Assembly (NCBI RefSeq): GCF_003073045.1 | Contig: NC_037593.1 | Location: forward strand, 20,887,027-20,951,026 | Source: Pomacea canaliculata | Lineage: Eukaryota; Mollusca; Gastropoda; Architaenioglossa; Ampullariidae | Reading direction: 5' to 3' | DNA length: 64,000 bases | Part shown: positions 40,430 through 51,500 of the stretch, one piece after another | How positions within the stretch are numbered: the first letter of the stretch is position 1 | Layout: the number at the start of each line of letters is the position of its first letter | Translations under genes and position numbers: made by a program | The notes under the pieces: generated by a model | Told to the model about the DNA's origin: nothing | Database searches by the model: none | Seen by the model: only the letters and a program-made list of their open reading frames with translations

Positions 40430-41403
40430 TTTTTTTTTTTCTTTCTTTTTCTTTTTCATCTCCTTATCTGTTGCAATAGAGAACTTTTCCATTCTATTGA
40501 GTGCATAATTTTATGTTGCTCTGACATCAATATCTTGCAATTGTTTCATGAAAGAGAATCCAGTGAAATATTGTCACAATAAGCCTTTTGAGTATTTGGT
40601 GTCTAAAATTGAAACCGTCTTCAGAATAACCGATGCTCCAAGTCTGGCTACGGAGTCACCTCCGATGCGTTTTGATTTGCCTTCATACGCCTGCATCTGA
40701 TAACAATAACCAGTTTGTCAGCAGCAGATCGTCTGTTGTTTGAAACCTAACCTTACAGGCTCACCTGTATAAACTGCTTGAGATAATGATATAGTATTGA
40801 ACCATTTTTTCATCAACGCTCACATTTTCAGAGAACACGCCAAATTGCAGAAAGTTTTCGTTTAGTTCGTTGCTCAACAGGCGGATCTTGAAGAGCTTAT
40901 CCCGTTCTTCTGATGGAATCCCTTCGAGCTCAGAGTTGTGGCTGACATGAAGATACCGCTTGATTTCCACATACCTGTTTCGGCTCATCCATTTTCTCTC
41001 ACATTGGACATCAATATCATCTTCACACCAATATAATTGTTCTCGAGGAAGAAAATGAGAGCCATTCAGGAAAAGAATTTCAATAAATTTCCTATGCACT
41101 CATTTGAAAGACGAAAGTGATGGACATTTTTCTGTGTAACACGTTTCACTGTCTGTCGGACAATGAGTGAGACAATGTTGTCATCAAGGAGCTTCTCAAA
41201 ACACTCTACAGTGCTTTTCCCCTCGAATTGACTGAAGCGTTTATTCCTTTTTGTCTCCACATCATCAGATTTGGGATACATTTTCGGATAACTGGAGTGT
41301 TTCTTCTTCCAGCGTTCTTTCTTTTTCTTTTTCTTTTTTTTTTTTCTTCTTTTTTTTTTTTTTTAGCAGGTGGTGGGGAGGTATTTTGGTCCATTAAATC
41401 CAT
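40430..41403 (-). pseudogene. piggyBac-type transposase (PGBD/DDE_Tnp_1_7), decayed
   Basis: In order on the minus strand: FEKLLDDNIVSLIV near 41180; the block FIEILFLNGSHFLPREQLYW, then SRNRYVEIKRYLHVS and FSENVSVDEKMVQYY, ending near 40790; and, in other frames, HYLKQFIQ, MQAYEGKSKRIGGDS, ARLGASVILKTVSILDTKYSKG and ATDKEMKKK down to about 40440. These follow the PGBD2/PGBD3-like transposase order, including the first catalytic Asp in SVDE. Frameshifts and at least two stops break it and the C-terminal third is absent. A long T-rich tract (41320-41365) encodes the Lys-rich N-terminus. Terminal repeats were not found. Confidence 0.85.
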
Positions 41404-42467
41404 CCAAATTACAGTGGCACAAAGAACGGGCTATTAACGCATTCAACATTCACCAAAAAATCAAGATAAATTCACTGTCACTAAAATTAGCTTGGGTATA
41501 GTTATCGCAGTTTCTGCTTTCAAAGAACACTGGTCCGGAAAAATGTCCTCCCATACACAACACACGACAAGCACGTGATCACTGTAGGTTGTCTTTCAAC
41601 GGCAAGGCCCTCCTCAATGACAGTCTCCTGTTTTTCTGCGCGACTGTCAGATGGCGTTACTAGATGGGTTTAATACCCGATCCCCAAATGGGGATCATGA
41701 CAGATGATAGGGTTAACAGTGTTCAATGTGCACTAGCAGTTTCTGTGACTTTTAAGATTCAGGGTGAGATTGTGACTGCCCATATCTGGGAATTCAACTG
41801 GTTTACATGTGAAATTGTTCTAAACAGAAACAGTCACACTTGTTTCGATTGGTTTCCGTACGTCATATATATCTCTCTGACCCTTAGCTTTTTTTTTTTT
41901 TGGTGACTGAGTATATATAAGACTATTACTCGACGAAGAACCTCTTTTGTTCCTAATGTATTTGTAGAAGATAAAACTTGTATACGTGGGACGTGACAAC
42001 CCACCTTCTACTGCCATGCATATGAACATTCTTCCAGCTGCAGCTCCATTGTTCAGGAAAATATTATGCAGAATCAGTATGACAAAACTATTTATGAACC
42101 GTCCTTGCCAGTTTCGCAACCTGCTGATAATATTTTTTGGTAGAAGAACACAAATAATGCCATTGCTCGTGTCAGGAAGAGTGCTGCTAGGTGTGGACGT
42201 GCTGAGAGTAACGCTTTCTCCGAGGCCGCTTGAGTGTAGGACATGCACAGGGCAAAGTCACACAAAAACTGCTTCTAAAAACACCCGGGGAGCTAGAAAC
42301 ACCATGCGCCTTTCAGTTTTCCCTCTATTCACCCTTAATTCCTTTTCCCCTCAACATCTTCTCATCTTTTTCCCTACTAAAACGAATTTTCAACTACTTT
42401 ACCAGAAGAAAAAAAATCCAAACCATTTCGGTTGAAAACTTTCAGCATGAAAAGTATAGCTTAATTC

Positions 42468-42600
42468 ATGGGTGGGCAATTAATTTTCCCAAGGGCCCGC
42501 ATGAGAAATTGGGATGGTTTTAGAGGGCCGGACTAATATAGTTAACTCAGTTTTACCCAATATTGTATACATAGTATATATAATGGCGGGCGGGCAGCGG
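42468..42600 (+). mobile_element. hAT-like DNA transposon end fragment
   Basis: GGGTGGGCAATTAATTTTCC, GGGCCCGCATGAGAAATTGG and GAGGGCCGGACTAATATAGT resemble the end of Charlie-like hAT elements (CAGGGGTGGGCAA...GGGCC). Only one end is visible and no target duplication was found. Confidence 0.45.
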
Positions 42601-43204
42601 GCAGGCCTTTGCCCAGGTTTGGTTTAATTGAAATATTAAATTCTGATCGGTAGGTCCCTTCCTGGATACTAAGGGCTGAGATGGACGACAAACGTCTGCT
42701 TGAGTGTGTTTTCCTCGCCTCAGAGTTTGCATCTTGCAGGACAATCTCACGGCGAGCAGAAGTAAGCTTTTCCATTGCATCTACTTTTGAAAACATGCAC
42801 TGAGCACCGCGGGCCTCAATAGTTACCAGATAAGCAAGAAACATGAGCCCACAGACCTACATTAAATGAAGGTCTATGACTTCAATGACGGTAAAGACAG
42901 AGAATGAGAGACACTTATCCAGTAAATGAAGTTCCGTACATGAGCCTGTCTGAGACAGAGTAAGGAGATAGTCCAAACGAGATTTCTTTCAAAACACACG
43001 CAAGATCACACACGTTTGTACTTAATAATTTATTTATTTGTGGAAACAATTTTGCTGAGTAGTAGACCTGTTGTGATACTGCTGTTTGTTTAGAAATGTA
43101 ATAGCCTGTTAGTACTGTTTCTGAGAGATTGTATTTAACACGCTCCAGCCTCTATGTACATGCTAATGACCGGAAAGGTCCAAACGGATCTGACATGTCA
43201 CATG

Positions 43205-43250
43205 ACGGAAATGACCTTTGTAACATGCGCGTGCGCAGTGCATTTCGAAA
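43205..43250. promoter_or_regulatory. NRF1-like palindrome, possible orphan promoter
   Basis: CATGCGCGTGCGCAGTGC at about 43223 is close to an NRF1 site. GACGGAAATG lies just before it and ATGGAGCCAATAGC just after, in otherwise AT-rich DNA. No gene could be built from the following ATG frame (it stops at 43332). Weak, motif-only evidence. Confidence 0.25.
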
Positions 43251-44710
43251 GATGGAGCCAATAGCTGACACCGAGACCGGCTTTATAATTTATGTTGTTG
43301 CTAGCAGTGTGTCTACGTCATCAGTGTTCTAGGGTTCTCGTTTTCAGCAAAGGCAACTTGTCAGCTTAACTATGTTGATACGTTTTGACTTACCTGACAT
43401 ACCTTTCACGTGAATGCTGACACACGACTGAATGACTCCAGCTTCACGCCAGTTACCAGACAAAAGTCAAAATCGTGATTCACCATGTCCTGGGTAGATA
43501 AATAGAGAGAAAAGAGTAATAGAGAGTACAAACGATGTCTATATAAACGCTGGTGAATTTTTTAAACTCACGTCGCTGCCAGAGAACAACGTGATGCCGG
43601 TGTGAGGCTTGTAGTCATTCAGTTTTCACTGTGTGCAGACTGTGCGAGACAGTTCCCCACGAACACAGCAAGAAATGAAAGATAGAAAGAGAGAGAGAGA
43701 GAGCGATGCAGGGTAAAAGACAGTAAGTGAAAATACGAAAATGATGTCGTCATCGATGATGATGATGGTGATCGTGGTTGTAACGATGAGGAAAAAGAAA
43801 ATAAGTGGTTGTGAGAATCAACCTTGCAGACATACAGGCCAAGGATCTTCCAACCCTCGATACACAGCAGCTCTAAAGTATCTTCTTATGTTTCTAATGG
43901 CTTCCTTAAAATATTCACTTTCAAGTTGAGTGAACTCGGGGCGTCAGGAGGAAAGCCGTGTTGGCGATGTATCGGATATCGATCCCTCACGTTCCTGTCT
44001 GGATGCTACATTCCGACATGATTAACTGCCAACACGAGGAGAAATGATGTCAGTCAGGTGTTGCTAGTTCGCAGTAACCTGATTTTCGTGTTTGAAATGT
44101 GATGCTCGCTAGCCTCTGGCAGTCTTGCATTGTGCGCGAGATTAAAAATAGGCCAGCAAAGCTGCTGACACTGAAGTTGTAAGCAAAATATGTTGTTGAA
44201 TGCAGATGTTTTCTTTTTGAAACGTGTTTACTTGATTCTGGCATCTAGACCGTAAATGTTACACTTTAAATACCCTGTTCTGAACATTATGTATTACTGA
44301 GTAATGAAATCCGTACACAATCCAGTTTGTTAACTGCAGTTTGAAATTCTATGTAATCCGCCTCTGATATTCCTTTTTTTACAACGAGCTCGCTAATTAG
44401 CTAATATTTTAATCAGTTAAATCAACCTTAATTAGCAAACTCAAACAAGACTGCTAAAAATCTTTAGTTAATCGTCACATTGTTTATTCCTCGACTTTAT
44501 GCTAGTGTCGATCTCATCCAAACACCACCATAAATAAAGATACAATTTATTTATATACAAAGCTTTCATACAAGGAAATGTAGAATTCATTCTTCAAACA
44601 AACCGATGCCACTGGTTCGGCTCACTCTGATGAGATCCCGCTTTGAGGCACAGGATTCGAGTCTGCCCTCGAGTATGTCGGAGAAAACAAAATCATATCA
44701 TGCGGACGTA

Positions 44711-44716
44711 TTTATT
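44711..44716 (-). other. Poly(A) signal of TMEM205
   Basis: TTTATT on the plus strand (AATAAA on the minus) lies 114 nt past the TMEM205 stop. Confidence 0.5.
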
Positions 44717-44829
44717 GATAAACTGTTACAAGTCTCTGTCTCGCTCTCTCTCTCTCTCGTTCGTGTGAAAACATGAATATCACATTTGTCATTGGCACAA
44801 TTGTCACCAGGTTGTGTGATTTGGAGACA

Positions 44830-47638
44830 TCACAAAGGGACACAATGCGATGCCAGATAATACAGTTGAACAGTGTTGGCCACAAGGGACAGAACCGTCA
44901 AGAGCGCGCTGAGTCCGTGACATCGTCGGAACTTCTTGTAGCAAGCACTGTAGGCTGGGTTCGTCTTCTTCATCTCCGACATGTCAGCGTAGCCGATGAC
45001 ATCGCCGAGGCCGGCAGCGACCTCCATGCTAAAGGCCGCGACCATGTTGCGCACGATGAGAGGAGCGATGACGAGGGAGTTGACTGCTGCGCACAGGAAG
45101 CCCACCAACATGCATATACCCTGCAACACGTCAAGGGCCTTGTGAACACGTGTACAGCTTGAAATAACTGTGTCTGTAGAATTGTGTATGAATATATGCG
45201 AAGCTTGCAGACGATGGAAATAATCGTGTGCCGGTTGTCAGATGTTAGAAGTCATCTTTTGACCGAAGCGCAAGTATTGCTCGTTAGCATTTATTATACC
45301 TCTACATCGCCAACTAACAGGAAGTTATTGTAAAGACGATTTACAATTTTCTCTCCATATATTGTTTGAAATATATATTTATAGAAATAGAAAAACTACT
45401 AAGACTACTACTTTATGGGATACTTAAGCTGTTGTTATTTCTGTTAACTCTTACCTGTGCAATATGGGCTGCTTCCCAAAGATCCAAAGGGCGTAGAGTC
45501 ACAAACGTTGCCATCGTAACAGCTGAAGTCACTAAGCTCCATAAAAAGAACATTGGGAACAGTCGACTTTGAACCTGTCCGAACATGTGGCGTGGCAGGT
45601 TGTAGAACATCGTTAGACCTGGAGAAGAATTAGGCATGTGACAGTAAGTCGTCTGTTTATTCTCAGAGCGATTAAGTTATAGTTGTTCTCGGGTTTGACT
45701 ATTGAAAGTCAAATGTACGGAAACAACAAATAAATTTACGCAGTAAATCAGTAGCATATCTATTTTCTCTTTCTCTCTTGTCACTTTAGCGCTCTCTCCT
45801 TCATCACTCGATCTGGTTCTATCTCGAATCTTCTCTCACACCTCCCAGGCTTCCAACCCCACCTCCCCACACACTTTGTCTCTCATTCATTCTGACATCA
45901 GTCTCTTCTTTCTCTCATGCTCAGAGAATAAGATTCTTACCGGCAACGAGGGTGACCCAGAGCTGTGCCCCATACTGTGCAGTGAAACTACCCAAGTGAA
46001 TCATGGCGATGATCGTCGAGGACGAGTCCATTCGCCTTCTTCCAGGGAAGAGTAGGAAACTAGTGAAAAGAGTGATCACTACCACGGCAAAATACTGAAA
46101 TTGAGTCACTCTGAAAACAGAAAAAAATAGACTTCTTTGAAATTTAAAGTAAAACAGTTCTCCCTCTCTTTCCCTGTCTCTAAAAGAACAAAAATCTTTT
46201 ATTAATCTTGTGATAAATTGTCATTGTCATTAGTAACCTCAGCTTTTTAGAGGCAGTCTTAAGTGTACAATGGGATATGGCAAAAGACAAAATGATCTTT
46301 AACCTAATTCAGATGGGAGACAAAATTAAGAAGGACACTAGCTAGCCCTCGTGTTCAGTAAATTGTAGCTAGACCCATAAACATCAGAAACCCATAAACA
46401 GCAGAACAAGTACTCTGTGGAATTTGTCGCATCTTAGAGGACGAATCACGTCCTTGCCTAAGGACAAAATTAAGCTGTCTGGAGAAAATGATTTATTTCT
46501 GATCAGATAATTCACCGATTTACATTAACTTATTATAGATGACGTTCAATGACATATGTAAAATAACGGAACGATAAATACGTAAATTAACTAGGAGTCC
46601 ACATTTGTATCAATTAAAAAATAACTTAAAGAAAATGGACAGAGCCCATTATTCTTGTGCACATTAAAATCGTTTAAAGAGAAACGGGAAAAGGAAAGAG
46701 AGAAAGAAAGCAAATACTAAGAAAACAAACAACCAAGATCTTTTCTAGTCTCATTTATTTTTTAAAAAATAAACGACCAATTACTTTTCGAGCAGACTAA
46801 ATCGTCTGAAGATAACCTTACGGCGTCTAGGGTCGGGACTGCCCCGCTTGGAGACTGACAAATATGTTTCCAACGATTAGCAGTGCATTCCTCGACAACC
46901 AGTAGTTACAGTAAGAAACATTTGCTTTTTCTCGGAAAGACTCCTCAAGTATTACTTAGTCAGCACAAGTCATAGGTCAACAGGTGAGCCACAGTGTACA
47001 CTAGCATGAGGTAATATCAATGAACTTATATCGAGGGATACTGCAATTGCCGAGCTGTTGGCGTCTACAACCATTAGTCGCACGGGGGTGCAGATGAATA
47101 TGAAAATAAAACTTGTTCATCTTGACATATGGCGTCGGGCATAAGCCGCTTGGGTATAACTAGAGGTCAAAGGTAGGACAGCATGGGGAATAATTCTGCC
47201 TACAGACGACAATGTGTATTGCGTGCGTGGAATCGGACAAAGGCTCGATCGGCCAGATAGTTCTTTGACAGTCGACTTGTGTGGAGGAGTAGGACTACAG
47301 ATCGACCTGCTTCTTTTGTGACACAATCAGCAGAAAAAAAGTGCTTGCGTGAATTAATTTGACCTTCACGAGCACATACATTCCTATATCTTCGCGCATG
47401 TCTTTCATAGATTAAATATATATGTGAGAGATTTTAAATGATTGAAAGTGTGCGCGTGCTAGCCGGTCAAAAGAACAACTGTTTATTCATTTTTCATGAG
47501 ATCCGTGACGAACTCGATCGGGCAAAATAAATCTGCTCTCGTAGGATAAAATTATGGACTAACAAATTTTTATAATTTCCAGATGACTATGAAGTGAAAG
47601 AAAAATTTCACATACCTGAGACTTTCCAGTTTCGTCAT
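44830..47638 (-). CDS. TMEM205: Transmembrane protein 205 family (DUF4149)
   Basis: A small multi-pass membrane protein. Human TMEM205 is linked to secretory vesicles and drug resistance, but its biochemical activity is not established. Exons 47616-47638, 45941-46110, 45455-45618 and 44830-45120 give 648 nt and 215 residues with matching phases (2, 1, 0). Family marks are MIHLGSFTAQYGAQLWVTLV (human [20 protein letters not shown]), LPRHMFGQVQSRLFP (human LPRHTFGLVQSKLFP) and YKKFRRCHGLSALLTVLS (human RQNFFRYHGLSSLCNL). About five hydrophobic segments are visible (near 12-30, 40-67, 82-105, 119-142, 190-212). The first is an N-terminal extension relative to human. The tiny first exon, MTKLESL plus two bases, was chosen because its donor phase fits and a CCAAT/TATA promoter lies just upstream. 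Confidence 0.9.
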
Positions 47639-47801
47639 GACAACGCTTTTGAAAGATACTTAATACAGTTGATGCGTCTGTTTTTTGTTCTCCTTAAAAA
47701 GAAAGTGTTCACTTGTAAAATGTCAGTTGTGATGCTCTCACTTTCACATCGATCAGCTTTAATTTGTCGTTCCGACCGCTTTCCTCACCATGTGCTTGCG
47801 G

Positions 47802-47880
47802 TATTTATAAACCACGGGTTTTCGTCATCCTCAACTGTGATTGGATAGCCCAAACATTGCGTCACTGCCTCAGCCAATCC
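47802..47880 (-). promoter_or_regulatory. TATA/CCAAT promoter of TMEM205
   Basis: Read on the minus strand: ATTGG at 47878-47874, a GTGACGC CRE-like half site near 47863, CCAAT at 47844-47840 and TTTATAAATA near 47812-47803. This order and spacing would start transcription near 47775, about 135 nt before the TMEM205 ATG at 47638. A GC- and CpG-rich block (about 47870-48060) lies behind it. The start site is inferred. Confidence 0.55.
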
Positions 47881-48060
47881 GGTTCGAGCTTTGCTAGCTT
47901 GACCCGAAAGGCGCGCACCTGCGTGTCGGAACGTCAGCGCGTATGCGTGACTCCTCGAACCATGTCGCGTGTCACGTCCTCCGGGCGATCCCCTTGTCCG
48001 ACCGCGTAGTCCGGGAAAGAGGAAGCCGCAGTTCCCAAGTTCGCGCCAGTGGAAAAACTG

Positions 48061-48345
48061 GAATGGGGGAGATTCGTCTGGGTCAGGGAGGGGCGATAGT
48101 GTGCAGTCAGTGCACAGAGGATGGGTTCTGGACGGAACGACGGATCGTGTGTGTGTGTGGGGGGGAAAGGGGAAGGGGGTGTGGAATGCACGAAAGTCGT
48201 GCTGAAGCGAAGGAGCTTGCTAGGCGATAAATGTCACTGTTTCGTTTCTGTTGACAATTTAACTCTGAGCTTTTCAGTACAAGAACGATTAGCACAATGC
48301 TTGAACACGTTTTCCAACCAATAAATGGAAAAATACATCGACAGG
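48061..48345. other. Spacer, nothing recognised
   Basis: Overlapping GC-rich frames on both strands here lack any family motif and look like composition effects of the CpG-rich promoter block. Confidence 0.4.
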
Positions 48346-48492
48346 TATAGACGTCACATCCCTAGCAGTACACATATAGACGTCACATCCCTAGCAGTAC
48401 ACATATAGACGTCACATCCCTAGCAGTACACATATAGACGTCACATCCCTAGCAGGACAGTACAGATATAGTCACACCCCTAGCAGTACAGA
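48346..48492 (+). repeat. 29-bp tandem repeat, about five units
   Basis: TATAGACGTCACATCCCTAG starts a unit at 48346, 48375, 48404 and 48433, an exact 29-bp period. A degenerate fifth unit starts near 48467. The rest of each unit is CAGTACACA. Each unit carries the palindromic GACGTC core with a flanking CAC, half-similar to a CRE. The first four units are nearly identical, so the expansion is recent. Confidence 0.9.
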
Positions 48493-48556
48493 ATGCCCAA
48501 AACATATATAACCCCGTGCTTTACCATGTATATTTTGGCATTCTATGCTGCTAGGA
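48479..48556. repeat. Imperfect inverted repeat at the end of the tandem array
   Basis: CCTAGCAGTACAGAATGCCC (from 48479) pairs with the reverse complement of the right side, CCTAGCAGCATAGAATGCC (ending near 48555), continuing through AAAA-ATAT. Arms of about 30 nt enclose a loop of about 15-25 nt. The left arm begins inside the last tandem unit, so array and hairpin may be parts of one small element. Confidence 0.6.
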
Positions 48557-51500
48557 ATATATGAGCAGCTGTGTGAACAATGTGTGCAATGTTTTGTATG
48601 CAGACTCTGTTGCATGTGCACGCCACACACAAGCTACCATAAGATAAAGATTACTCCATATGAGTTGCAAGGGATTCAATTCCTCAAGCAGTTTGAACAA
48701 AGCGAACTCTGAGTTGTTCTCGGGTAATTTCTAGATGAGCGTGTTTGCTAGTAAAAAGACCGGAGCGAAGGTACGATAAATTATTGACTTTCTCTCCAAC
48801 ACTGGGAGTCAGTCTCATCTCTTGGTGCCTCACATTTCTTCTTAAACTCTCTCTCTAACTTCTCAATCTCTCTCTCTTTTATCCTCTCTCTCTTGATGAT
48901 TGACATCCGGTCTGCAGCACATTGCCCCCAGTTTCATCCCTCTCCTTTGCACCGACTCCCAAAGTATCACGAGGTCACACGTTTTGGGAAACAGCGAGAC
49001 ATTTGTCTGTTATCCGGGGCGACCATGATGACGACACGTGAGATGGAAAATAGTGTTCCGGTTGTTCCTGTCTGTAACGGAAGCAGTGAAACAACGCCAG
49101 AATCTGAACTTCGTTTCCACTTGAACCAGCTGATCTCGCTACATTAATTTTCCACCTTTTTTTTTTTCTTTCTTCTTGAGCAGTTTGAAGATGCCATACG
49201 GCAAGATAAGCCTCACAGATGTACGTTGTGAATCAGAAGCAACTCTTCGGTAAATGTACGTCACAGCGACTGCTGATTCTTTGACCTTTTGTGACCCTCG
49301 AGGAAGAGCCGCGGTCTGTTCAACTTGGGAAGGATCGCTGAGTTGATGCAGCAGCAGTTGTAGACAACATTCGACACCTTCCGCTGACGTCAGACATTGA
49401 CCTTACCCTCGTTTTCACGTGCAAGTCCTCAGACACCTGAATAATGCACGTAAGACCACAAATATTTGGCATAGTTGAAGAAATGGTATTTATTTTAAGA
49501 AAATTATTAGTGTTGAATTCCTTCACGTTTTGATCATGACCTGCATTTAAACAGTTTGAAGACAATATATAACACTGAAAATATGCTAGGGCATTTCCTG
49601 ATATAAATAACCACTGTCGAGACTGGTCAACAATAAACTGCGACATCTAAGATGTGTGGTTCACGTCACTCAATCCGCACACGCACACGCGCACGTGCGC
49701 ACTCTTCAGACCCCATCTGCTGCATATCACGTAAGCACAGGCACGGGTACCTGTGTGTGTGTGTGCACCCAAAGAATGTATAGTCACCACTCTCACTAGA
49801 GAAGTCAGTTCATAGTCTCCGCATCCAGTGACAAGAACCTTCCAGATGCCATTCCTCTTCAGGCTCCTGTTCCTTTATCCTACTCGCTGATTTCTCCTCA
49901 CGCTTTTCCTCCTCCCACCCGAGCTTTCGCTTACCACTATGGCGTTATCTCCCACCCTCGACCATCCGGTCACCAGTTGTGTACCCTTCCTGATTGTTTT
50001 CAGGGTGTGTTCTAGTCTTAGAAGACAGTTACTGTTTCGACACCTGGGTATGATGACAGGGTGGAATTCGGAGACAAAGAACACGTCCATCCTTCTGAAG
50101 ACGCCGCTACATTCTATTGGAATTCAAGGACGTTAATTTTATTGAAGCAGAAGCACAATCTCATCAGCACAATATCAAAATGCAAGAAGGTGCCACAAAT
50201 ATTTGTCCTATGTTTTACAGATGATGGTTATTTATGCTTTACATGTACATAACTCATAAAAACAAACAAGAAACGAACAAAAAACAACTGACCGTCAAGG
50301 GAAAGAAAGTTGTGGAGAAAGAAGCCATTCAGCAATATTCTAAGGCATGTCATTATTCATCGTCTCTTCCACCAGAATATGAAATATGACATTTATATTC
50401 CTTACACTGAAATTTACTCAGCTACACACACAAGCTGGACTCTGTTAAGTTCAGTTTTATGGAGAGACATTCTAAGACTGGGAACAATTTATTTTCGAAG
50501 GAAAAACAACCAGCGGCATCAGACCTCAAGCCATTGTGACCACACGCACGTCCTCCCTTCCCCATCCACCCCTGCTCACCTCCACCCACCCTCCAACCCT
50601 CGATCTCCTGGCCTTATGTTGCTGTATATCATGCGGTCGACGCCTGCCATGTCCCCCCGGGTGTGTGGAGCAGTGTGTAGCTGGTGTGGCGTATGTCGGT
50701 ACACAATGAGGGGGGTGGCACCAACAGGCTACAGGAGTGAGAAACAAGCGAACAATGCAAGAACATAGAGATGTAAAACTAAATAACAAATAGTATCAAC
50801 AGGTGCCAACAACATAAACAACAGGCAGAGGCAGACAGACAGAAAGAAAAAGAGAGATAAAGACAGACTGACCGATGACACAGTCAGACAAGGACAGACG
50901 AGAGATGCAGACAGGCTGAAAGATGAATGGACAGATAGATACATGAAAAATTTAAAAGAAATTTTCAAAAACATTAGAATAGCAAACAATACGCTTAAGA
51001 CGACTGGTAAAAAAAAATGTAAAAATTCGAAGAAGAAAAATAATGAAAATGCGAGGAGTGTGAGGATTAGGAACAAACAACAAGAACCGAAGCAGCAGCA
51101 AAAAAGACACAATATCAAATTCAAACAAACAAAAAAAGTTAACTGCTACACTTTTTCGGTGAATAAGCAACAAAGCTAAACGGTCAACAGTGTGACCACC
51201 CCACAACATCCAGATAAAACTCGCCATGTAACAGCAAGAAAAAACATCCTAACTTTAGCAGGAACACAGAATTCGAGTTGAAGTGTCTGTACAGACATGT
51301 TTTCTAGTGTCACCAAACTAACTGTAAGTAGTCCACCATGGAATGGCTTCTACAAGGGGGAATTTCCACACTGATGTTGGGGTTGGGAGAGAGGACTGGG
51401 GTGGGTTTTAGCCATAACACCACGGGTGTCAGTGACAGATATACGATATACTTATGGGTACACCTGAGTGAGTCCTAGGGTGGGTTACTTGAGCGTATCT

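Larger units (their letters stand above)
41437..44710. other. Intergenic with scattered repeat debris
   Basis: It contains the hAT-like fragment at 42468-42600, a purine run near 43683-43705, a (GAT)n-like run near 43740-43775 and a possible SINE B-box piece near 44650. The large overlapping open frames at 41820-42435 on both strands are not recognised and look incidental. Confidence 0.4.

Noticed and set aside
41820-42435. Overlapping open frames of 142 aa (-) and 149 aa (+)
   Set aside because: They overlap on opposite strands, match no family I know, lack splice or promoter context and lie among transposon debris.
47764-48230. Several GC-rich frames on both strands
   Set aside because: They arise from a CpG-rich promoter block with few stop codons; no family resemblance.
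48346-48492. CRISPR array
   Set aside because: The 29-bp units are back-to-back with no unique spacers, and the genome is eukaryotic.
48893-49147. 84-aa frame ending in SSETTPESELRFHLNQLISL
   Set aside because: The end reads plausibly like protein, but there is no donor, partner exon or homologue, so it was not called.
50310-50768. 152-aa open frame on the plus strand
   Set aside because: Composition is low-complexity and proline/histidine rich, an opposing frame is also open, and no motif or splice context supports it.
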